NCBI GenBank assembly: GCA_964614515.1
Contig: CAZTPJ010000013.1
Location: 1 to 64,000, forward strand
Source of the DNA: CAZTPJ01 sp964614515
GTDB lineage: Bacteria; Planctomycetota; Phycisphaerae; Phycisphaerales; UBA1924
Direction: 5' to 3'
DNA length: 64,000 bases
A program made the translations under genes and the position numbers. Below, piece after piece: positions 28,726 to 34,774 of the stretch (the first letter of the stretch is position 1; each line of letters starts with the position of its first letter). The notes below the pieces were generated by a model. That model did not search any database. It had not been told where the DNA came from and was given only the letters and a program-made list of their open reading frames with translations.

Positions 28726-29625
28726 TCATTGGCGTTGGCTGGCGTTTCGCTGCGTGTCAATCATGGAGGCAAACGCACGCCAGCCATGGATCTGTGATGG
28801 CGTCAGCGTTACGGGTGCGCCAGATGCGAGGCGATGCTCCACGGCGCGCAGCCATCGCCGGGTGGTTCGCGGCAGTCGCGCGCCGGCGTTGACGACCAGC
28901 CCCGTCACCACCTGCCGCTGGTGACGCCGATACACCCGCTGCTTGCGCGAGTTCAGGCGAAAGTCGTACTGGCGTGTGACATACACCACCAGCCAATGAA
29001 GCCGACGGACCGCCGCAGGATCGTCGACCGGGAATGAGAACGTGAGGTCATCGGCATACCTGGTGTAGCGAATGCCTCGCCGCTGGACGAGTTCGGCGAG
29101 CTGCGCGTCAAAATCGCCGTTGACGAGCGAACTCAGTCGCGGACTCGTCGGCGCGCCCTGAGGCAGACCCCCGTCGAAGGTCGTCAGGCGCGTGAGAAGG
29201 TCCGCCGCCTCACCAGTCCAGCCAATACGGCGAAACCATGCATTGACGCGCAGCGTCGATGTGGACTGAAAAAAATCCCGCAGGTCAAACCGCACGACCA
29301 CGGCCTGACCCGCGTGAAATTGGGCATTGGTCGCGATGGAGTGGCCGCGTTCAAAGCCTGTCACGCAGGGATGAGCCTTGATCCGTCGCAGGAGCCGGCG
29401 GAGGATGATGCGCTGGATGTGCTTGAGATCGCGCGAGGGCGCGAGGATGCGGCGCGAACCGCCGCTGCGCTTCGCGATGAAGAACTCGTGATACGACGGC
29501 TCTATCCCACGAAGCGTGTCGATCGGCACGCCAAGCCGCCGGGAAAGTTCATCAAGGCCAAAGCGCCCCGCCGTTGCGAGTGCTGTTGACTTTGACTTTC
29601 GCTTGAACCAGTTGAGAAGGCCCAT
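28726..29625 (-). CDS. Retron-type reverse transcriptase
   Basis: A complete 299-residue reverse transcriptase. The catalytic aspartates are in RFDLRDFF (113-119) and YADD (190-193, in RYTRYADDLTFSF); GLPQGAPTSPRLS (153-165) is the RT4 motif. Two marks are specific to retron RTs: NAxxH as NAQFH at 100-104, and the VTG triplet as VVTGLVVN at 239-246 in the thumb region. There is no maturase, endonuclease or primase domain, which excludes group II intron and most other RT classes. Retron RTs copy part of an adjacent RNA into msDNA and act in phage defence with an effector. A structured region of about 130 nt lies directly upstream. Upstream on the same strand are a YggU gene and a DNA methyltransferase; no known effector type was recognised. 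Confidence 0.93.
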   Translation of the reverse strand: MGLLNWFKRKSKSTALATAGRFGLDELSRRLGVPIDTLRGIEPSYHEFFIAKRSGGSRRILAPSRDLKHIQRIILRRLLRRIKAHPCVTGFERGHSIATNAQFHAGQAVVVRFDLRDFFQSTSTLRVNAWFRRIGWTGEAADLLTRLTTFDGGLPQGAPTSPRLSSLVNGDFDAQLAELVQRRGIRYTRYADDLTFSFPVDDPAAVRRLHWLVVYVTRQYDFRLNSRKQRVYRRHQRQVVTGLVVNAGARLPRTTRRWLRAVEHRLASGAPVTLTPSQIHGWRAFASMIDTQRNASQRQ

Positions 29626-29643
29626 GCGTGCGATTCCAAAGGA

Positions 29644-29775
29644 GGCGGGCGCCGGAGCGCCCGCCGCCGCCTTGCCGGATGTGCGACATCCGCACTGTTA
29701 TTCTCAGCGAGGCCGTTACGGCCCGGTTGACGAAGCATCAACCCGCGCTCTGCGTTTGAGCGCCACCAAGGCGGA
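29644..29775 (-). ncRNA. Candidate retron msr-msd RNA upstream of the reverse transcriptase
   Basis: Read on the minus strand the region forms consecutive hairpins: GCGCTC-7-GAGCGC (29745-29763), GGTTGA-7-TCAACC (29725-29743), GGCCG-TAA-CGGCC (29711-29723), CGGATGT-CGC-ACATCCG (29676-29692) and GGCGGGCGC-TCCG-GCGCCCGCC (29644-29665, a UNCG-type loop). An 8-base complementary pair brackets four of them: CCGCCTTG at 29774-29767 and CAAGGCGG at 29674-29667, placed like the a1/a2 pair of retrons. A TAGC lies just before the first arm (29780-29777); the branching G of retrons often lies in such a context. RNA ends and the msr/msd boundary are inferred; the msd hairpin would be short. Confidence 0.45.
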
Positions 29776-29781
29776 AGCTAC

Positions 29782-29810
29782 ATCTTCCCGGGTTCTGGCG
29801 GCGTTGTCAA
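29782..29810 (-). promoter_or_regulatory. Possible promoter of the retron RNA
   Basis: On the minus strand TTGACA (29810-29805), a perfect -35 hexamer, is followed after 17 bases by GAAGAT (29787-29782), a weak -10. Initiation would fall near 29775, exactly at the start of the putative a1 arm. The -35 lies in the loop of a longer inverted repeat behind the YggU gene. Confidence 0.3.
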
Positions 29811-29860
29811 GTCAACCCGATAGCAGCGCCTTCGACCACGATCCGTGAACGCCGCCGAAC
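29792..29860 (-). repeat. Long inverted repeat between YggU gene and retron RNA
   Basis: GTTCGGCGGCGTT (29860-29848) directly follows the YggU stop codon, and AACGCCGCC-A-GAAC (29805-29792) is its complement with one bulged A: a 13-bp stem closing a 42-base loop. It may end the upstream transcript or be the 5' part of the structured RNA; no T-tract follows. Confidence 0.55.
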
Positions 29861-30166
29861 TTATGTCGGACGATCGTTCACCTCGCTCAGCCCCAGCCGC
29901 CGACGCACATCTTCGGCCGTCGCGCCCATGATCTCCACGACCTTCTCCCGCGACGTGTGCCCGGCGACCACGCGGACATCCCGCGCTCGCACGCCCACGG
30001 CCTCCGCCACCACCGCGCAGATCGCCGCGTTCGCACGCCCACCCTCCGCGGGCGCACTCACACGAACCTTCAGCCGATCACCAACCATCCCGGCAAGTTC
30101 ATCCCGCCGAGCGCCAGGCACGGCCTTGATCGAAACACGCACGGACGTATCCGCATCAGGAGGCAT
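29861..30166 (-). CDS. DUF167 / YggU family protein
   Basis: A 101-residue protein of the widespread YggU family: VRVSIKAVPGARRDELAGMV, LKVRVSAPAEGGRANAAICA and VRVVAGHTSREKVVEIMG are its three conserved blocks. The family has a known fold and no settled function. The ATG at 30166 overlaps the end of the methyltransferase gene by 11 bases and has ggaagg five bases upstream; the longer ATG at 30262 would run deep into the methyltransferase gene. It sits between the methyltransferase and the reverse transcriptase, all on one strand. Confidence 0.9.
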   Translation of the reverse strand: MPPDADTSVRVSIKAVPGARRDELAGMVGDRLKVRVSAPAEGGRANAAICAVVAEAVGVRARDVRVVAGHTSREKVVEIMGATAEDVRRRLGLSEVNDRPT

Positions 30167-31211
30167 CGGCCTTCCGCCTGCGTCGTCGCTTGATGACGAC
30201 TTCGCCGTCGGGCGGGTTCTCGCCACCGGGTGATGTTCGCGCCTTGGACTCTTCCGTCGCACGGCGCGGTGCGAAGATCGCCGAGCCGGTCGCCTTCACC
30301 TTGCCCACGCGAACCGGCCCTGACTCCATGCGTTCGAACGCGCTCGCGGCGTTCGCGGCCGAGTATTCAATGCCGATGAATCGGCGCTTGAGGAAGTGCG
30401 CCACCACGCCGGTCGTCCCGCTGCCGAGAAACGGATCGAGCACCAGATCGCCCTCATTCGATGAACAGCGGATCACGCGCTCAAGGTACAGTTCCGGCAA
30501 CTGGTTGTCGTGATTCGCGCGGCGCTCGAAGTTGTTCCCCTGAATGCGGCTCCAGTATTGCCCATACCACACATCCATCGGCACGCGCATCCCCGCCGGC
30601 ATGCCATCCTTCTTGCTCATCGTGCGCGGGTCGAAGTATGTCGTCGCGCGGTCGGAAGGCTCAAGCACATCGTCCGGCTTCCACGTCCGCTCCGTGCCCT
30701 TGCAGAAGTACAGCACATGCACCTTGCTGTTGATGAAGCCACGGCTGGTATTCTGGCCGAAGCGGTAATGCCAGATGCACCAGTTCGCCATCCACAGCCC
30801 GCGGCTCTTGAGATGAACCACGATCTCCGCCGCCCAATCGTCCGGAATGTTCACCCACAGTGAACCATTCGGCTTGAGCGCTTTGACGCATAGATCAAGC
30901 CACTGCCCCGTGAACGACTTTGACTCGCCCAACGGCCGTGACGCATCCCCCACATCGCAGTAGTCCTTCTCCGGCATTTGATCGTCCCACTCGTCGTACG
31001 CGCGGTTCCAGTTGAACGGCGGATCTGCGAAGATCATGTCAACGGACCCTGCGGCGCACTCGGGAATCGCGGCCAGAACCTCGCGGCAGTCCCCCACATA
31101 CACCCGCGCCTCGGGTTGCGCCAGCGAATACGTCGGGCGGGGAGTCGTTTGGGGAAACATGTAGCCACCCACCGCCACGGGTTGTTCCCGATCGGCGGGT
31201 TTGCGTGTCAT
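30156..31211 (-). CDS. Site-specific DNA methyltransferase (N6-adenine/N4-cytosine, beta-class)
   Basis: A 351-residue methyltransferase. The catalytic motif IV is DPPF in VDMIFADPPFNWNRAYDEWD and the SAM-binding motif I is LDPFLGSGTTGVVAHFLKRR, in the order IV then I, which defines the beta class (as in CcrM/HinfI-like enzymes). The last 50 residues are basic (VIKRRRRRKADAS) and may bind DNA. The start at 31211 is set by homology; the open frame upstream passes through a 118-bp repeat element. No restriction enzyme gene is adjacent, so it is an orphan methyltransferase or works with the retron downstream. Recognition site unknown. Confidence 0.9.
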   Translation of the reverse strand: MTRKPADREQPVAVGGYMFPQTTPRPTYSLAQPEARVYVGDCREVLAAIPECAAGSVDMIFADPPFNWNRAYDEWDDQMPEKDYCDVGDASRPLGESKSFTGQWLDLCVKALKPNGSLWVNIPDDWAAEIVVHLKSRGLWMANWCIWHYRFGQNTSRGFINSKVHVLYFCKGTERTWKPDDVLEPSDRATTYFDPRTMSKKDGMPAGMRVPMDVWYGQYWSRIQGNNFERRANHDNQLPELYLERVIRCSSNEGDLVLDPFLGSGTTGVVAHFLKRRFIGIEYSAANAASAFERMESGPVRVGKVKATGSAIFAPRRATEESKARTSPGGENPPDGEVVIKRRRRRKADAS

Positions 31212-31266
31212 GGCGGCGATTGTAACGCCACCGCCCCCGTCGCGCCGCAGACCGGCCGCAGCCAAA

Positions 31267-31384
31267 GGGCAACCGCACAGTCCTTTGGATCCGGTGGGGC
31301 GGGCGTCTCGCCCGCCTCCCTTGCGTGTCGGACGCGCGATCACACCACCAAACTCCGTAGCGATGAGCAATCTTGCGGTTGCCC
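31267..31384 (+). mobile_element. 118-bp MITE-like element, copy 1
   Basis: The element runs from gggcaaccgca to tgcggttgccc, an 11-bp perfect terminal inverted repeat. Its middle holds the family A palindrome (ccggtggggcgggcgtctcg and following) and cccttgcgtgtcggacgcgc. A second copy of the same length lies in opposite orientation at 33446-33563. No coding capacity, and no clear target duplication. It lies between the methyltransferase and the DUF3592-like gene. Confidence 0.75.
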
Positions 31385-31456
31385 TGGCCGCGGCAGCGCT
31401 CGGAACAAGCCATCGATCGTTCAGCGAATCGGCCGGCCACGACCGTATCAGGCATA

Positions 31457-31960
31457 TCACGGCGCGAATACGTCGGCCGGCGTCTTTTTGCGATTGACCG
31501 CGAGCGTGACCACGCCCGCGAGCAGCAGCGCTGCGCCGATGCCCGGCATCAGCATCGCCGAGCCCGTGAAGCCAGGCTCGAGTACGCTCGACGCCGGATC
31601 GTTCGGGTCATAGGCGACCTCGACCCCGTGGCCGACGGGATACGCCCCGGCGATCTGCTGCGCGTGCGAACGAGTTTTTGACACGTCATCGCCAAAGGCG
31701 ATGCGATGGCCGTGGTGCAACGTGCCGTTGACCGTGTAGGTGTATTCAACTCGGGGCTTGTAACCGGAACTGCGGACGCCGCCGCTGCCGCCGCGCGTCT
31801 GTTCCACGCTTGACGCGACGACCTGCCCCTGAACCCTCGGCCACGACCGACTCTCCGTCGCCCCGGCCATCCCCCGCAAACCCATCGCCAGCACGACAAC
31901 ACCGGCGACGATGATCGACACGCTGACGAGGATGCGACGCCAATGAAAGATGGTGGTCAT
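31457..31960 (-). CDS. DUF3592-like membrane protein
   Basis: A 167-residue protein with a hydrophobic helix near each end and a soluble beta-rich middle. The pattern SWPRVQGQVVASSVEQTR, YKPRVEYTYTVNGTLHHGHR, then YPVGHGVEVAYDPNDPASSV is typical of DUF3592 proteins, which have two membrane helices around an extracytoplasmic domain. Function unknown. ATG 31960 is chosen as it starts the cytoplasmic segment before the first helix. Confidence 0.8.
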   Translation of the reverse strand: MTTIFHWRRILVSVSIIVAGVVVLAMGLRGMAGATESRSWPRVQGQVVASSVEQTRGGSGGVRSSGYKPRVEYTYTVNGTLHHGHRIAFGDDVSKTRSHAQQIAGAYPVGHGVEVAYDPNDPASSVLEPGFTGSAMLMPGIGAALLLAGVVTLAVNRKKTPADVFAP

Positions 31961-32020
31961 CGTGGCAAGTCCGCTCCGTGATGCGGCGATGCAATCACTC
32001 GCGTGCATCGTAGTCCGCCG

Positions 32021-32749
32021 ATGCAATCCCATGCGCAGCACGCCGAACCCATATCATCCGGCGTGACAGAGATCGCCGGCGATCATATTCGATCCTCTGA
32101 TGGACGCGCAACCGGCGGGTTCGTGTTCGTCAACCGCCCGCCGTGGAATGCGTGGTTCTGGCCGGGGTTGTACATCGCGCTGCCCGCGTGGTTCCTCGTG
32201 CAGGCGGCGCGCGGTGAACTTGAGTTTCAAGAGCCGCTGTCCGACCTGATTGGATTCGTCGCAGCATGTGCCTTCTTCGGCCTTGTGTTCGGCGCGCACA
32301 TGTTCGCCGGGCGACAACGCCGCATCACAATTGATTTCACGCAGCGGATCGTTCGCTTTGAGAACTTCCGATTCCAGAGGGGATATTCGAAGTACCACAT
32401 GACGCTCAGTATCACCGCATACATGAGCGCGATTCGCCCGATTCGCGAACAGGTGTACGCCTTTGATGAAATCATGCGCGTCAGACGGGTCTATCACCTG
32501 TCCGGCCTCGCGCACCTGCACATCACCACGAACCACGGCCGTATCATCGTCAGTAAATACGGCCGAAACTTCAAGGAACTCGAACTGTTCATGCACTCGA
32601 TCGCGCAGTTGCCGCCAGGGCCGCCGGAAAACGGGCTTTGGGCCTACAAGCGCGTCTTTATACCCGTTGTCGGGGGGATCATGCTGATCCTCCTGCTCCT
32701 GACGCTCCTGTTCGACCTACTCCGCCCGATTCTCGACGGCCTGGGATGA
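32021..32749 (+). CDS. Hypothetical membrane protein
   Basis: A 242-residue protein with hydrophobic segments at about residues 48-65, 75-95 and 215-238. The middle is soluble and beta-rich (ITIDFTQRIVRFENFRFQRG, LHITTNHGRIIVSKYGRNFK), reminiscent of PH-like domains of bacterial membrane proteins, though no family can be named with certainty. It is divergent from the DUF3592-like gene and followed by a zinc-ribbon membrane protein gene. Confidence 0.65.
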   Translation: MQSHAQHAEPISSGVTEIAGDHIRSSDGRATGGFVFVNRPPWNAWFWPGLYIALPAWFLVQAARGELEFQEPLSDLIGFVAACAFFGLVFGAHMFAGRQRRITIDFTQRIVRFENFRFQRGYSKYHMTLSITAYMSAIRPIREQVYAFDEIMRVRRVYHLSGLAHLHITTNHGRIIVSKYGRNFKELELFMHSIAQLPPGPPENGLWAYKRVFIPVVGGIMLILLLLTLLFDLLRPILDGLG

Positions 32750-32800
32750 TCTCACACATCTGCGGAACGAAACGCCAACTCGCGCGTCCAACACCTTCGC

Positions 32801-33406
32801 ATGTCCCCGCGACGCGCAATCATCACGGCCATCGGTTGCACAGCACTCGGCGCCATCACAAGCCTCGCCGTCGCGTGGGGCGGCGCGTGCATGCCGGAAC
32901 CGCTGTATCCCTCATGTGGATGTTGCGCGGATTCCTGGCGACCCTCTCCGCGCGAGTGGGTCACGATGCAGTTGTATGATGAACAGGACACTCGGGCTAC
33001 GGAAGGGGGGCCGGCCTACGACATGGTCGCGTGGCGATTCGGCTGGCCGATGCGAGCGGTGCAGGCCGTGTGGATCGATGACGGCTCACGACTCGGCGAG
33101 GGCACCGTTGTCGGCGCGATCGAACTGCCGATCACGACTTACGACGGCATCATTCCGATGCCGCAGTGCAACCTGATGCTTCCCGTTCAGCCCCTGCCCC
33201 TGGGCATCGCCGTCAATACCGCCACGTTCGCCCTGGCGTGGTTCACCGCATTGGTCATACCCCGCGCGATCCGTAGTATCCTGCGCCGAAATCGACACCG
33301 CTGCATCGCGTGCGGATACGCCCTCGCCGGGCTGCCCGCCACGGCCGTGTGCCCGGAGTGCGGACACTCGTACATGAATGCCCACGAATCGCCATCCCCC
33401 TCATAA
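32801..33406 (+). CDS. Membrane protein with C-terminal zinc ribbon
   Basis: A 201-residue protein: an N-terminal hydrophobic signal/anchor, a Cys-containing loop (SCGCCADSW), a second hydrophobic helix around residues 145-165, and a C-terminal ribbon CIACGYALAGLPATAVCPECG. The ribbon is of the same CxxCxYxLxG type as in the four tandem proteins at 9573-11441 but at the opposite end of the chain. Function unknown. The 118-bp element copy 2 begins 40 bases after its stop. Confidence 0.68.
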   Translation: MSPRRAIITAIGCTALGAITSLAVAWGGACMPEPLYPSCGCCADSWRPSPREWVTMQLYDEQDTRATEGGPAYDMVAWRFGWPMRAVQAVWIDDGSRLGEGTVVGAIELPITTYDGIIPMPQCNLMLPVQPLPLGIAVNTATFALAWFTALVIPRAIRSILRRNRHRCIACGYALAGLPATAVCPECGHSYMNAHESPSPS

Positions 33407-33445
33407 TGGACGCAGTGTCATCGCGATGATCGTGATTCGGCCGCA

Positions 33446-33563
33446 GGGCAACCGCAAGATTGCTCACGCCTGCGACAGCGGGTTGAGCGACCGCACGTCG
33501 GACACGCAAGGGAGGCGGGCGAGACGCCGGCCCCACCGGAACCAATGGACTTTGCGGTTGCCT
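33446..33563 (-). mobile_element. 118-bp MITE-like element, copy 2 (inverted)
   Basis: Reverse orientation relative to the copy at 31267. Ends are gggcaaccgca (33446-33456) and tgcggttgcc (33553-33562); the last inverted-repeat base is changed. The central palindrome and the neighbouring ccttgcgtgtc are conserved, the stretch between the palindrome and one end is diverged. Its end lies about four bases from the rplU stop codon, where rpmA is found in most bacteria. Confidence 0.75.
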
Positions 33564-33566
33564 TCG

Positions 33567-33893
33567 TTACCCAGCAATCCCCGTCACCATCACCTTGGTG
33601 TAGCGTTGGCGGTGGCCGGTCTGGCGGGTGTAGCCTTGGCGGCGCTTGAACTTCACGATGCGGAGTTTTTCGCCCTTGACCATGGGTTCGACGACTTCGG
33701 CCGTGACTTTCGCCCCTTTGACGTAGGGCTGGCCGATTTTGGCGGACCCGCCGGCCTCGCCGACGACGAGCACCTTGTCGAACGTGATGGCCTGGCCCGC
33801 GGCCGCGTTGCCCTCTTCGAACAGATCGATGAGGATCGTCTCGCCCTGGGTGACTTTTCGCTGGCCGCCGGACTCTTCAATGATGGCGTACAT
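33567..33893 (-). CDS. rplU: 50S ribosomal protein L21
   Basis: A 108-residue ribosomal protein with the usual start MYAIIEESGGQRKVTQGETI and the L21 signature KFKRRQGYTRQTGHRQRYTK. It binds 23S rRNA in the large subunit. ATG 33893 is chosen to match the family start; six further residues are open upstream. rpmA (L27), its almost constant downstream partner, is missing here; a repeat element occupies that place, so rpmA must be elsewhere. Confidence 0.96.
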   Translation of the reverse strand: MYAIIEESGGQRKVTQGETILIDLFEEGNAAAGQAITFDKVLVVGEAGGSAKIGQPYVKGAKVTAEVVEPMVKGEKLRIVKFKRRQGYTRQTGHRQRYTKVMVTGIAG

Positions 33894-34018
33894 GGGAACT
33901 CCTGGCCGCATCGGAATCGGGGGGGCACACGGCCCGCTTGGGAAGGCCCGGCCGATATCGGGGCGGAAGGATAGGCGGGGTCGGCCCCCCGGCGACGGGC
34001 GACTCCCGAGGGGAGCAT

Positions 34019-34074
34019 TGATCGATAGAAACGGCGTCTACCGATCACGATTCGGCGATTTCTGATCGATAGAA
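34019..34074. promoter_or_regulatory. Direct repeat tgatcgatagaa upstream of rplU
   Basis: The 12-mer tgatcgatagaa occurs at 34019-34030 and 34063-34074, 44 bases apart, in the 287-bp gap between divergent rplU and parD. The gap otherwise holds a seven-G run (33919-33925) and, before parD, a tacaat hexamer (34170-34175) that could be the -10 of the toxin-antitoxin operon. The role of the direct repeat is unknown. Confidence 0.35.
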
Positions 34075-34180
34075 CGCAACGCCAAGGGCCAATGCGGTTC
34101 ACGCCGCGACCGGCTGGTTGGGTCGCCGGCACGGGTCGATCTTCTGTAGCGTTTTGTGTTACAAGTGGATACAATGCAGC

Positions 34181-34456
34181 ATGGCCAATCGAGACACCAT
34201 GCACATTTCGCTTCCCACGCCGCTTCGCAAGTGGGTCGATGAGCAGGTCGAGGCCGGTGGCTTTGGCACCGCAAGCGAGTTCATGCGCCATCTCATCCGC
34301 GAGGCCAGAACCCGCTCGCTCTCGCGTGACGAGATCGAGCAGAAACTGCTTGAGGCGCTCGATGAAGGCAAGCCGCAGCCGCTCACGCAGACCGACTTGG
34401 ACGACATCCGCAAGGAAGGACGCCGCCGCGCACAGGCACGAAAGCGAACAGGATGA
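34181..34456 (+). CDS. parD: ParD-type antitoxin (CopG/RHH)
   Basis: A 91-residue antitoxin. The N-terminus MHISLPTPLRKWVDEQVEAG followed by GFGTASEFMRHLIREARTRS is the ribbon-helix-helix DNA-binding fold of the ParD family; the charged C-terminal tail (SRDEIEQKLLEALDEGKPQP, then TQTDLDDIRKEGRRRA) would wrap the toxin. It overlaps parE by four bases (ATGA). RHH antitoxins repress their own operon, and a tacaat -10-like hexamer lies just upstream. Confidence 0.88.
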   Translation: MANRDTMHISLPTPLRKWVDEQVEAGGFGTASEFMRHLIREARTRSLSRDEIEQKLLEALDEGKPQPLTQTDLDDIRKEGRRRAQARKRTG

Positions 34457-34761
34457 CGCGCACCGTCACGCGCTCCCGAGCCGCCCTCCGCGATCTCCTC
34501 GATCACTTTGACTACCTGTCTGACTCGAGTCCCGAGGCCGCCGAGAGGTTCATCGACTGTACAAACGAGACGGTGACACTGCTGTCGCAGTTTCCACACA
34601 TCGGACGCGAGTGGATCGCATCAAGCCCCCGGCTCAGCGGCGTGCGAGTCTGGCCGATTCGCGGATTCGAGAACTTCCCGGTCTTCTACAAAACCTCATC
34701 CCGTGGACTGACGATACTCCGCGTTCTTCATGCCGCCCGCGACATCAACACGCTACTTTGA
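34453..34761 (+). CDS. parE: ParE/RelE-superfamily toxin
   Basis: A 102-residue toxin of the ParE/RelE fold: VTRSRAALRDLLDHFDYLSD is the N-terminal helix pair, then AAERFIDCTNETVTLLSQFP, VRVWPIRGFENFPVFYKTSS and ILRVLHAARDINTLL, the classical C-terminal strand. ParE toxins inhibit DNA gyrase; RelE relatives cut mRNA. Pairing with a ParD antitoxin favours the ParE branch. The pair is complete and apparently intact. Confidence 0.88.
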   Translation: MTRTVTRSRAALRDLLDHFDYLSDSSPEAAERFIDCTNETVTLLSQFPHIGREWIASSPRLSGVRVWPIRGFENFPVFYKTSSRGLTILRVLHAARDINTLL

Positions 34762-34774
34762 GTCGAAGGCAAGG

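Noticed and set aside
28726..29625. Group II intron maturase or diversity-generating RT
   Set aside because: No maturase/endonuclease domain, no intron domain V-like end, no template/variable repeat pair seen; the NAxxH and VTG marks point to a retron.
30156..31211. Restriction-modification system
   Set aside because: Only the methyltransferase is present; neighbouring genes are a YggU protein and a DUF3592-like membrane protein, not endonucleases.
31212..31460. N-terminal extension of the methyltransferase upstream of 31211
   Set aside because: The extra 83 codons run through the 118-bp repeat element and show no homology-like pattern; the family core starts after ATG 31211.
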